A DNA stretch of 12,067 nt from Nitrospirota bacterium (GTDB lineage Bacteria; Nitrospirota; CAKKRA01; 9FT-COMBO-42-15). The first letter of the stretch is position 1; every line of letters begins with the position of its first letter. Position numbers and translations under genes: made by a program. Shown piece after piece: positions 1-5,765 of the stretch. Under the pieces are notes generated by a model. It saw nothing but the letters and a program-made list of their open reading frames with translations, did not search any database and was not told the DNA's origin. Location of the stretch: NCBI GenBank assembly GCA_023248415.1, contig JAHFEP010000081.1, forward strand, positions 1 through 12,067, given 5' to 3'.

Positions 1-671
1 CCAGATTTGATTATCACGGGATAAAAGAGGATTTTAAAGATATTGAAATCGGCCTTGCAGGAAGGCATCAGATAGTAAATGCTGCAACAGCGCTTTTGGC
101 AATAGAAGCGCTCGCTGCCCATCCTTCACCCCCCTTTGATTCCCCTCTTGCTAAGGGGGAATACAGAGGGGTCAAAGCATGGGATTGGAGAATTGATGAA
201 AATGCCTTAAGGGAAGGGCTTAGAAAAACCAAGTGGCATGGAAGACTGGAGATTGTCTCCAAAGAGCCTTTGATTATTCTTGATGGTGCGCATAATCCTG
301 CTGCTGCAAAGAGGCTTAGGGAATTTCTATCAGAAAACTTTCACAACAAAAAGATTATATTAGTCCTCGGCATTCTCGCTGACAAGGATATATCAGGCAT
401 TGTTTCCGAGCTGTCACCAATTGCAGAAAACATAATCCTAACCAAGCCCGATTACTACCGCGCCTCTGACCCTGAGAGGATAAATAAACTTATCAAGGAC
501 CATCCTGTTACAGCAATAAATAATATCCCTGATGCCATCATGTTTGCAAAAGAGCTTGCAAAGCCTGATGATATTATCTGCATTACAGGCTCTTTATTTA
601 CAGTTGGCGAGGCAAAGGCGTTCTTCACTAATCCTGCGCCAGCAAAGCTCATGGCAGGGCTGAGGGGCTGA
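1..671 (+). CDS. folC: FolC, bifunctional dihydrofolate/folylpolyglutamate synthase (3' part)
   Basis: Cytoplasmic Mur-ligase-type enzyme that adds glutamate to dihydropteroate and to reduced folates, using ATP. Only the C-terminal part is present; the frame is open from base 3 and the start lies left of the window. Visible landmarks are GRHQIVNAATALLAIEAL (end of the central domain), KWHGRLEI, the conserved LDGAHNP block that opens the C-terminal glutamate-ligase domain, LGILADKD, and the terminal ITGSLFTVGEA. Between AIEALA and DENALREGL, where relatives normally have only a few residues, there are about 25 extra residues (HPSPPFDSPLAKGEYRG...). The DNA of this stretch is a palindrome (see the repeat entry), so it looks like an in-frame insertion in a loop between the two domains. 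The stop overlaps the lptD start (TGATG), so the two are probably co-transcribed and translationally coupled. Family assignment is firm. Whether the insert affects activity is unknown. Confidence 0.95.
   Translation, partial: RFDYHGIKEDFKDIEIGLAGRHQIVNAATALLAIEALAAHPSPPFDSPLAKGEYRGVKAWDWRIDENALREGLRKTKWHGRLEIVSKEPLIILDGAHNPAAAKRLREFLSENFHNKKIILVLGILADKDISGIVSELSPIAENIILTKPDYYRASDPERINKLIKDHPVTAINNIPDAIMFAKELAKPDDIICITGSLFTVGEAKAFFTNPAPAKLMAGLRG
120..177 (+). repeat. Palindromic repeat inserted in-frame within folC
   Basis: Nested hairpin inside the folC frame. Inner stem: ATTCCCC plus CTT (139-149, one bulged T) pairs with AAGGGGGAAT (153-162) around the loop GCT. Outer stem: CTTTGA (134-139) pairs with TCAAAG (172-177), sharing base 139 as an alternative partner. 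It begins with TTCACCCCCC, as do its relatives at 2841-2900 and in cheR. It contributes about 20-25 residues and no stop. The exact insertion limits cannot be set without an uninterrupted homologue. Confidence 0.8.
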
Positions 672-2791
672 TGATGCGCCATTACACAAAACGGCTGCAA
701 AGATTTTTTGCCCTCTCTATCGTCTTTCTGCTTTATTGTTTTTCCACTATACTTTTCCCAGCATTAATAAAAGCAGAAGCGCCTGCTTTGGAAAAATATG
801 CAAAAACGAGCGAGCCTATAACCATAAACGCTGATACACTTGAGTATAACAAAGAAAAGGACACTTATTATGCAAAGGGAAATGTGGTAATTGTACAGGG
901 AAAAATTAAAGTAACCGCTGATGAGGTTACAGTTAATAATGATACAGGAGATGCCTTTGCAAGCGGCAATGTTGTAATTATTGACGGCGAGGATACGTTG
1001 TCCTGCGAAAGCCTTAATTTAAACATGAACACAAAGGCAGGCGTAATTCATAATGGCAGGATGTTTATAAAAAAAGGCAACTATCGCATTGAAGGCAATG
1101 AGTTTGAAAAGCTCTCTGAAGACAGATACAAGATAGATAAAGGCTCTCTTACAACCTGCGACGCGCAAATACCTGACTGGCGATTCAGAGGAAGCGATAT
1201 AAATATATACCCTAATGATTATCTTACCTCGTGGAATACGGTTTTTTACATCAAAGATATTCCTTCATTCTATTTGCCCTATGTCGCGCTGCCTATAAAG
1301 ACCAAACGGCAGACAGGCTTTCTTATACCAAGAGTGGGCTACAGCACAAAAGAGGGCTTTAAGATAAAGGAGGCGTTCTTCTGGGCAATTGCAGACAACA
1401 TGGATGCAACAATCTATACAGACTACAGAAGCGAAAAGGGGCTTGGCACTGCATTGGAATACCGTTATGTCCTAAGCCCGTATTCACGGGGAAATCTTTA
1501 TACAAACTATGTGAATGAATGGCTAACAGGCAGGGAGAAATGGGAAGGGAAATATCTGATTGAACATGCGTTTACTGAAAGGCTCAATGCAAAGGCAAAT
1601 GTAAACTATGTCAGCGACAAGAGTTATTATAAAGACTACAGCGAGACAACCTACGAAAGAATACAAAGAAGCACAGATTCCAATGTCTGGATAACGCAGA
1701 ACTGGCCTTCAAGCTCCCTATATCTATGGACTCAATACACAAAGGATTTGACAAAGGTTAATGATGAAACAGTCCAAAGGCTTCCGGAATTGGGATATAA
1801 GATAGTTGAAAATAGATTATATGAACTGCCCATATTCTACAGCCTGAATTCTGCTGCTACGAATTTTGAAAGGGATTTCGGTATAACAGGCCAGAGGATT
1901 GACATTAACCCAAAATTGAAGGCAGAGATTAATCTCTTCAGGACATTTGTATTTTCGCCGAGAGGTGAACTTCGCGAGACACTATATTCAAGGAGCAAAG
2001 ACACAGAGGAGTCCACGCATAGATTTTTATATTCTGTTGGAGCTAATTTATCTACAAAGATTAACCGGATTTTTAATACAGAAGGACTCGGCACAATAGA
2101 CAGGATAAGACATTCCATAGAGCCTGAGATAGACTATGAATATATCCCTTATGTTAACCAGACCCAATTGCCTCAATTTGATGCAGTTGACAATATCGCA
2201 AAGAAGAGCCTTGTTTACTATGCTATTACAAACAGGTTTTCAGCAAGATATACAAAGGGAGCAGAGATTAAAAAGCTTGAATTTCTAATGTTAAAGCTCT
2301 CTCAGAGCTATGATATTAACGAGGAGATTCGCTATTATAACCTGGCAACACCAAAGAGGCCTTTCTCTGACATACGGGCAGAGCTGAATATAAAGAGCGA
2401 GAGCATGCTTAATCTTTTTATTGACACAAAATACAACCCTTACACAGGATACATTACAGAGACAAACAGCGACTTAAGATTTCAGATAGGCCGCTTCTGG
2501 TATCTAACTGCAGGAGAGCGATATACAAAAATTCCGAGGATTGAATTCTTAACAGGAGGCATGGGGTTCTCCTTTCCCTTTGGGATTGATATCTCAGGGA
2601 CTGTCTGGTATGACTTATACTTGGGAAGGCTCAGGGAGGAGAACTATATACTTAAATATGCAAGGCAATGCTGGTCAGCAGGAATAGTATTTAACCACAG
2701 GCTGAATATAGAAAATAATATAGAGAAGGATGTATACCAGTTTCTCTTTACTGTGGAGCTTAGGGGCATCGGCGCAGTAAAGCTCCATTAA
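671..2791 (+). CDS. lptD: LptD, LPS-assembly outer-membrane protein
   Basis: Outer-membrane beta-barrel that, with the lipoprotein LptE, inserts lipopolysaccharide into the outer leaflet. The product is 706 residues, normal for the family. Residues 1-36 form a signal peptide (basic MMRHYTKRLQR, then a hydrophobic core ending near IKAEA). Residues about 48-150 are the OstA/LptA-like periplasmic jellyroll (ITINADTLEYN, YYAKGNVVI, ASGNVVI). The family motif SFYLPYVALPI...GFLIP (199-220) opens the barrel. The rest is alternating, aromatic-rich strand sequence. Cys163 in TTCDAQIPDW and Cys667 in QCW match the conserved cysteines that form interdomain disulfides in LptD; Cys112 is an extra cysteine. 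Start: ATG 671 overlaps the folC stop, with GAGGGG just upstream as the ribosome site; ATG 674 is the alternative. No LptE gene is visible here. Confidence 0.96.
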   Translation: MMRHYTKRLQRFFALSIVFLLYCFSTILFPALIKAEAPALEKYAKTSEPITINADTLEYNKEKDTYYAKGNVVIVQGKIKVTADEVTVNNDTGDAFASGNVVIIDGEDTLSCESLNLNMNTKAGVIHNGRMFIKKGNYRIEGNEFEKLSEDRYKIDKGSLTTCDAQIPDWRFRGSDINIYPNDYLTSWNTVFYIKDIPSFYLPYVALPIKTKRQTGFLIPRVGYSTKEGFKIKEAFFWAIADNMDATIYTDYRSEKGLGTALEYRYVLSPYSRGNLYTNYVNEWLTGREKWEGKYLIEHAFTERLNAKANVNYVSDKSYYKDYSETTYERIQRSTDSNVWITQNWPSSSLYLWTQYTKDLTKVNDETVQRLPELGYKIVENRLYELPIFYSLNSAATNFERDFGITGQRIDINPKLKAEINLFRTFVFSPRGELRETLYSRSKDTEESTHRFLYSVGANLSTKINRIFNTEGLGTIDRIRHSIEPEIDYEYIPYVNQTQLPQFDAVDNIAKKSLVYYAITNRFSARYTKGAEIKKLEFLMLKLSQSYDINEEIRYYNLATPKRPFSDIRAELNIKSESMLNLFIDTKYNPYTGYITETNSDLRFQIGRFWYLTAGERYTKIPRIEFLTGGMGFSFPFGIDISGTVWYDLYLGRLREENYILKYARQCWSAGIVFNHRLNIENNIEKDVYQFLFTVELRGIGAVKLH

Positions 2792-2799
2792 GCAAGGTT

Positions 2800-2945
2800 T
2801 AGCGATAGGGGTCATCTGCTGCGTTGTCGCTTCAGCCTCTCATCCTCACCCCCACCCTTCCCTCCCCCTTAGCAAGGGGGAGGGTTAGGGAGGGGGTTCT
2901 GCGGTGCGAGTCTTCGTTCCGCCTTGCATCTAACCCCTCTGGCTA
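2800..2945. repeat. Imperfect inverted-repeat arms enclosing a second palindrome
   Basis: The 20-base arms at 2800-2819 (TAGCGATAGGGGTCATCTGC) and 2926-2945 (GCATCTAACCCCTCTGGCTA) are inverted copies, matching at 15 of 20 positions. Between them lies the C/G-rich palindrome described separately. It follows the lptD stop by 8 bases, so it could also form the lptD transcript 3' end, but no U-tract follows directly. The arms are imperfect and their membership in a repeat family is inferred. Confidence 0.45.
2841..2900. repeat. C/G-rich palindromic repeat, intergenic copy of the family also found in folC and cheR
   Basis: Inner hairpin CTCCCCCTT (2862-2870), loop AGC, AAGGGGGAG (2874-2882). The outer part, CCCCCACCCTTCCC on the left and GGGTTAGGGAGGGGG on the right, is an imperfect continuation of the stem. 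The opening CCTCACCCCC and the short-loop CCCCTT/AAGGGG core are shared with the copies inside folC and cheR, which supports one family. Confidence 0.8.
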
Positions 2946-2981
2946 TTTTAAATTTTGAGAGTTTTTAGGCTAAAAAAATTA

Positions 2982-3010
2982 TTGACACAAGAAAGCAATT
3001 AAAGTATTGT
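2982..3010 (+). promoter_or_regulatory. Sigma70-type promoter of tRNA-Glu
   Basis: Perfect -35 TTGACA (2982-2987), 17-base spacer and -10 TATTGT (3005-3010). Predicted initiation is at about 3017, a few bases before the tRNA 5' end. An AT-rich run (TAAAAAAATTA) sits just upstream of the -35, as in strong stable-RNA promoters. Confidence 0.75.
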
Positions 3011-3020
3011 ATGTAAACAT

Positions 3021-3096
3021 GGTCCCATCGTCTAGTGGCCTAGGACACTGGCCTCTCACGCCGGTAACACGGGTTCGAATCCCGTTGGGACCACCA
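3021..3096 (+). tRNA. tRNA-Glu, anticodon CTC, CCA encoded
   Basis: A complete cloverleaf can be drawn. The acceptor stem GGTCCCA (3021-3027) pairs with TGGGACC (3086-3092). Discriminator A3093 is followed by a genome-encoded CCA (3094-3096). The D arm carries TCTAGTGGCCTAGGACA, as in bacterial tRNA-Glu. The anticodon stem CTGGC/GCCGG has one T-G wobble. The loop CTCTCAC has anticodon CTC at 3055-3057 and reads GAG. The T arm holds GGGTTCGAATCCC. A run of seven T follows at 3101, without a hairpin of its own. A tRNA-Glu with TTC would be expected elsewhere in the genome. Confidence 0.97.
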
Positions 3097-3108
3097 TCAA
3101 TTTTTTTC

Positions 3109-3137
3109 TTGCCTAAAACCAGTTTTTTCATTATAAT
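3109..3137 (+). promoter_or_regulatory. Candidate promoter of the FmdB-type gene
   Basis: -35 TTGCCT (3109-3114), 17-base spacer and consensus -10 TATAAT (3132-3137). It lies between the tRNA and the small zinc-ribbon gene, giving initiation near 3144, just ahead of the AAAGGAGG ribosome site. The zinc-ribbon gene need not depend on read-through from the tRNA promoter. Confidence 0.55.
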
Positions 3138-3166
3138 AATATCAACTGAAAGGAGGGCAATAACTA

Positions 3167-3346
3167 ATGCCTATTTATGAGTATAAGTGTAAAAAGTGCG
3201 ATTACACATTTGAAATCATACAAAAATCAACTGAGGAAAAGAAGGGACTAATCTGCCCGAAGTGCGGTGAAAAGGATGCTGAAAAGGTATTATCCTCTTT
3301 CAGCTCGCACGGCGGTTCATTTTGCGCGCCAAATAGTTTTTCCTGA
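3167..3346 (+). CDS. FmdB-family zinc-ribbon protein (59 aa)
   Basis: A small cytoplasmic protein that begins MPIYEYKCKKCDYTFE, the signature of the FmdB/CxxC-CxxC regulatory-protein family. Two CxxC pairs, Cys8/Cys11 and Cys30/Cys33 (ICPKCGEK), form the predicted zinc ribbon. The tail is short and Ser/Gly-rich (SSFSSHGG) and ends with SFCAPNSFS, adding Cys53. The start is fixed by an excellent ribosome site, AAAGGAGG, ten bases upstream. Known members are short DNA- or RNA-associated candidates. The founding FmdB was proposed to regulate formamidase/amidase genes, but for most members, including this one, the target is unknown. It has its own candidate promoter and an intrinsic terminator, so it can be monocistronic. 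Confidence 0.88.
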   Translation: MPIYEYKCKKCDYTFEIIQKSTEEKKGLICPKCGEKDAEKVLSSFSSHGGSFCAPNSFS

Positions 3347-3358
3347 GGCTAATCATTA

Positions 3359-3375
3359 TTCGGCAGTTTGCCGAA
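3359..3375 (+). other. Small perfect hairpin after the FmdB-type gene
   Basis: TTCGGCA (3359-3365), loop GTT, TGCCGAA (3369-3375). It has no T-run of its own and lies 13 bases after the stop and 8 bases before the intrinsic terminator. It may protect the transcript 3' end or form part of the termination region. Confidence 0.5.
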
Positions 3376-3383
3376 GCCAGTTT

Positions 3384-3424
3384 AAACCCTGCTGTTTGTT
3401 CACAGCGGGGTTTTTTATTTTATG
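3384..3424 (+). terminator. Rho-independent terminator of the tRNA-Glu / FmdB unit
   Basis: A 12-bp stem, AAACCCTGCTGT (3384-3395) with ACAGCGGGGTTT (3402-3413), has one T-G wobble and a six-base loop. It runs into TTTTTTATTTTAT. This is the clearest terminator in the window. Confidence 0.88.
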
Positions 3425-3475
3425 CCTTGACACTATTAATCCAATCTGATACTAATACAAAAACCTTAAACAAGG

Positions 3476-3548
3476 TGTCGCTGCGAGGGACATAAGTTCC
3501 GAAGCGTCTCTCTTTCTTGAGATTGCTTCGCTATCGCTCGCAATGACA
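3476..3548. repeat. Degenerate copy of the TGTCATTGCGAG-type palindromic repeat
   Basis: The left end TGTCGCTGCGAG (3476-3487) and right end CTCGCAATGACA (3537-3548) are inverted with two mismatches. The inner arms GAAGCGTCTC and GAGATTGCTTCG are also roughly complementary. The right half (CTTGAGATTGCTTCG, then CTCGCAATGACA) matches the copy at 4633-4707. The 3' end touches the start region of the following gene. Confidence 0.75.
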
Positions 3549-3558
3549 GGTGAAACAC

Positions 3559-4599
3559 ATGTCTAATCTGATTATCACATCATGTCTTACAACCGGCATT
3601 GGCAGCCTGCCTGTAAAGGATGCTGCAGATGCCTGCAAAATTATCTTTGATTCTGTTGATATCCCTTTCTGGCCCCAACTTCCAAAAAGAAGTTTCAAGG
3701 AATTTATGATGCCGCAGTATGCTGAAGGCATACCTTTTATTAAAACAGATGAGGAGAAGGAGCGGATATGGTTTGAGATTGGCGATGATAAGGCAGATAA
3801 GATTTACACCTTTTATGAGAAATACTTAAAAGAGAATCCCTATGACTTTGCCATTTCAAAAGAGTATGCGCCAGGTTTTTATTATTTTATTGATGAGCTT
3901 GAGAGGCAAAAAAAAAGATTTGAATATCTTAAGGGCCATGTAACAGGGCCGCTTACCTTCAGCCTAAGCATTCCTGACCAGAAGAAGAAGCCAATATATT
4001 ATGATGCAGATATGCTGGACGTTATTGTAAAGGCCATTTCACAGAAGGCAGTCTGGCAGATAAGAGAGCTGCAAAGATATGCTGATAAGGTGGTTATCTT
4101 TATTGATGAACCTATTCTCTCTGCCTTTGGTTCATCTACATATCTTGGCCTGACAAGGGAGGATGTAATCAGGCTTTTAAATGAGGTAATTGACGCCATT
4201 CAGAAGGCAGGCGCAGTCTCTGGCATACACTGCTGCGGGAATACAGACTGGTCAATTATAGCAGCTACAAAGATAGACATTATAAATTTTGACGCCTATC
4301 TTTTTACAAAGTCTATTGCCATTTATCCTAATGAAATAAGCGAATTTTTAAAAAGGGGCGGTTTTCTTGCATGGGGCATTGTGCCTACGAGCGAGGCTAT
4401 CAGAAAGGAATCCGCAGACTCCCTTTACAATAAGATGACAAATGATATAAATCAGCTTTTTAATGCACGGACCTTTTCAGAGGATATCCTCTTAAAACAA
4501 TGCCTGATTACACCAAGCTGCGGCACCGGCTCTATGCAGGAGGCAGATGCAAGGGCTGTATTTACAACATTAAAGGAGCTTGGTAAAAAAAATAAGTAA
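3559..4599 (+). CDS. MetE-core-like protein, cobalamin-independent methionine synthase/UROD superfamily
   Basis: A single TIM-barrel-sized protein (346 aa) corresponding to the catalytic C-terminal half of MetE, without the N-terminal duplicate. Counting from a GTG at 3550, visible blocks are TTGIGSLP (14-21), GHVTGPLTFSLSIP (129-142), FIDEP (184-188), HCCGNTDW (227-234), NFDAY (246-250) and TPSCGTGS (321-328). His227, Cys229 and Cys324 fit the MetE zinc ligands His-x-Cys and distal Cys. The Glu ligand of E. coli MetE has no obvious equal; Asp248 is in about that place. Short stand-alone proteins of this kind include folate-independent methionine synthases (Mes families) that take methyl groups from corrinoid proteins, and uncharacterised homologues. 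Which applies is not settled. Start: ATG 3559 has ACAGGTG six bases upstream and is preferred. GTG 3550 would add MKH but falls almost in the preceding repeat and lacks a clear ribosome site. Confidence 0.8.
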   Translation: MSNLIITSCLTTGIGSLPVKDAADACKIIFDSVDIPFWPQLPKRSFKEFMMPQYAEGIPFIKTDEEKERIWFEIGDDKADKIYTFYEKYLKENPYDFAISKEYAPGFYYFIDELERQKKRFEYLKGHVTGPLTFSLSIPDQKKKPIYYDADMLDVIVKAISQKAVWQIRELQRYADKVVIFIDEPILSAFGSSTYLGLTREDVIRLLNEVIDAIQKAGAVSGIHCCGNTDWSIIAATKIDIINFDAYLFTKSIAIYPNEISEFLKRGGFLAWGIVPTSEAIRKESADSLYNKMTNDINQLFNARTFSEDILLKQCLITPSCGTGSMQEADARAVFTTLKELGKKNK

Positions 4600-4620
4600 A
4601 GGCAAGGCGCTGCCTCGCCT
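4600..4620 (+). terminator. Hairpin directly after the MetE-like gene, possible terminator or repeat fragment
   Basis: AGGCAAGGC (4600-4608), loop GCT, GCCTCGCCT (4612-4620), with one A-C mismatch. It starts at the base after the stop codon. There is no T-run (AAATTAAAAC follows), so intrinsic termination is doubtful. The GGCGAGGC/GCCTCGCC theme recurs in the repeat at 5736-5756, so this may be a small copy of that element. Confidence 0.4.
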
Positions 4621-4632
4621 AAATTAAAACAC

Positions 4633-4707
4633 AATTGTCATTGCGAGCGAAGCGAAGCAATCCCATCCTTGAGATTGCTTCGGGCTATCGCCCTCGCAAT
4701 GACAATT
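4633..4707. repeat. Palindromic repeat with perfect 15-bp ends (TGTCATTGCGAG type)
   Basis: The ends AATTGTCATTGCGAG (4633-4647) and CTCGCAATGACAATT (4693-4707) are perfect inverted repeats. The inner arms CGAAGCAATC (4653-4662) and GATTGCTTCG (4673-4682) are also perfect, giving a 75-base cruciform-capable unit with no coding capacity. Repeats of this sequence type are common in anaerobic and subsurface bacterial genomes (general knowledge, not searched here). The copy at 3476-3548 lies on the other side of the MetE-like gene. Confidence 0.88.
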
Positions 4708-4752
4708 TGCTTATGTTGTTCACTATAGATCTGTGAGGAGGTTTAAGGAGTA

Positions 4753-5634
4753 ATGAAGATATACCTGAATGGAAAGATTATACCAAAAGAAAAAGCGCTC
4801 GTTTCTGTATTTGACCACGGTTTTTTATACGGAGACGGCATATACGAGACATTAATAGTATATAACGGGCATATCTTCAAGATAGATGAGCATGTTAAAA
4901 GATTCTTTCAATCAGCAAAGATGACAGGGTTTAAAATATCTCTAACAAAACAGCAGATTGAGGCAGCCCTTTATAAAACATTAAAGGCAAATAATCTTAA
5001 AGAGGCATATGTCCGCATCCAGATTACAAGGGGATACGGCGATATAGGGCTTGACCCTGCCCTGTGTCCAAAGCCGACTGTTGTTATTATACCAAAGGAA
5101 TTTCACGGCCACCCAGAAGAGTATTATCAAAAGGGTGTGCATGTTGCTGTTGTAAATATCAGAAGGAATCATCCGATGGCATTGAACCCAAAGATAAAGG
5201 CAACAAATTTTTTAAACAATATACTTGCAAAGATAGAGTCACTAAAGAAAAAGGCTTATGAGGCAATAATGCTTACCATTGACGGATATGTGGCAGAAGG
5301 GACAATCTGCAATATATTTATTGTAAAGAACAGGACACTTATTACGCCTCCGACAAATATCGGCATACTTGAGGGTGTAACAAGGGAGCTTATAATAAAG
5401 CTTGCAAAAGAAAAAGGCATTAAAGTAATTGAGCAGGCATTTAAAAAAGACATGCTATATAAAGCAGATGAATGTTTTTTAAGCAGCACAACAATGGAAA
5501 TTATGCCAGTTACAAAGGTTGATAATAAGAGGATTGGAAAGGGTGTGCCTGGGGAGATGACAAGGGGGCTGCTAAATAGCTTTAGGGAAAAGTATGTAAG
5601 GCCGTGGTATAGAATCTTAGAATCTGTAGAATGA
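4753..5634 (+). CDS. Class IV PLP-dependent aminotransferase (branched-chain or D-amino-acid type)
   Basis: Cytoplasmic fold-type IV transaminase of 293 residues, the family length. Visible signatures are HGFLYGDGIYET (22-32), Arg50 after EHVK (phosphate contact), NPKIKATNFLNN with Lys149 as the Schiff-base lysine, the AEGTICNIF block with Glu182 (contacts the PLP ring nitrogen), GILEGVTRELI (204-214) and SSTTMEIMPV (244-253). The likely reaction is transamination of branched-chain 2-oxo acids with glutamate (IlvE). The SSTT.EI.PV tail block and the overall length also fit D-amino-acid aminotransferase, and 4-amino-4-deoxychorismate lyase belongs to the same fold, so substrate cannot be fixed by eye. 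The start is well supported: GAGGAG and AAGGAG lie 8-17 bases upstream. The gene follows the repeat at 4633-4707 and probably has its own promoter (TATAGAT at 4724). It converges with the histidine kinase operon. Confidence 0.88.
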   Translation: MKIYLNGKIIPKEKALVSVFDHGFLYGDGIYETLIVYNGHIFKIDEHVKRFFQSAKMTGFKISLTKQQIEAALYKTLKANNLKEAYVRIQITRGYGDIGLDPALCPKPTVVIIPKEFHGHPEEYYQKGVHVAVVNIRRNHPMALNPKIKATNFLNNILAKIESLKKKAYEAIMLTIDGYVAEGTICNIFIVKNRTLITPPTNIGILEGVTRELIIKLAKEKGIKVIEQAFKKDMLYKADECFLSSTTMEIMPVTKVDNKRIGKGVPGEMTRGLLNSFREKYVRPWYRILESVE

Positions 5635-5656
5635 CGCGCTAATTTTTTTAGCTGTC

Positions 5657-5681
5657 ATTCCCGCATGTCTTTAGCGGGAAT
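5657..5681. repeat. ATTCCCGC...GCGGGAAT hairpin repeat
   Basis: Perfect 8-bp inverted repeat, ATTCCCGC (5657-5664) and GCGGGAAT (5674-5681), with a 9-base loop and the flanks TGTC and CCAG. This is the familiar TGTCATTCCCGC-type repeat. A second possible fold pairs AATGAC (5630-5635, overlapping the aminotransferase stop) with GTCATT (5654-5659) and CTAA with TTAG around a T-run. It lies between convergent genes and may stop transcription. Confidence 0.65.
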
Positions 5682-5700
5682 CCAGTGTTTCCAATTTAAT

Positions 5701-5760
5701 GTAGGGGCAACCCGATGGGTTGCCCAAAGACAGGAGGGCGAGGCGGCGCCTCGCCCCTAC
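5701..5760. repeat. Twin-hairpin palindromic repeat with GTAGGGGC / GCCCCTAC ends
   Basis: The 60-base unit has 8-bp inverted ends, GTAGGGGC (5701-5708) and GCCCCTAC (5753-5760). It also has two internal hairpins with perfect 9-bp stems: GGGCAACCC (5705-5713) with GGGTTGCCC (5717-5725), loop GAT; and GGGCGAGGC (5736-5744) with GCCTCGCCC (5748-5756), loop GGC. The outer and inner stems share bases, so they are alternative folds. It ends six bases before the histidine kinase stop codon and could serve as a two-way transcript end. Confidence 0.8.
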
Positions 5761-5765
5761 AATTT

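Noticed and set aside
96..98. TTG as a possible start for the folC frame
   Set aside because: The frame is open upstream to the window edge and encodes conserved FolC sequence (GRHQIVNAATALL), so the gene simply starts outside the window.
3344..3352. TGA of the FmdB-type gene as a selenocysteine codon
   Set aside because: The next codons are GGC then TAA, so read-through would add only two residues, and the following hairpin is part of the termination region rather than a SECIS-like structure in the reading frame.
3267..3449. 60-codon plus-strand frame across the end of the FmdB-type gene
   Set aside because: It overlaps the well-supported zinc-ribbon gene in another frame, runs through the intrinsic terminator and has no recognisable protein character or ribosome site.
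3427..3455. TTGACA with 17-base spacing to TACTAA as promoter of the MetE-like gene
   Set aside because: The -35 is perfect but the -10 matches poorly, and a palindromic repeat lies between it and the gene. It is possible but too weak to annotate.
4699..4729. Promoter for the aminotransferase formed by ATGACA at the repeat end and TATAGA
   Set aside because: The -10 is reasonable but the spacer is 19 bases and the -35 is off consensus. It is noted only within the gene entry.
2800..5760. CRISPR array, given the many palindromic repeats
   Set aside because: The repeats are different families, irregularly spaced, without regular spacers or cas genes.
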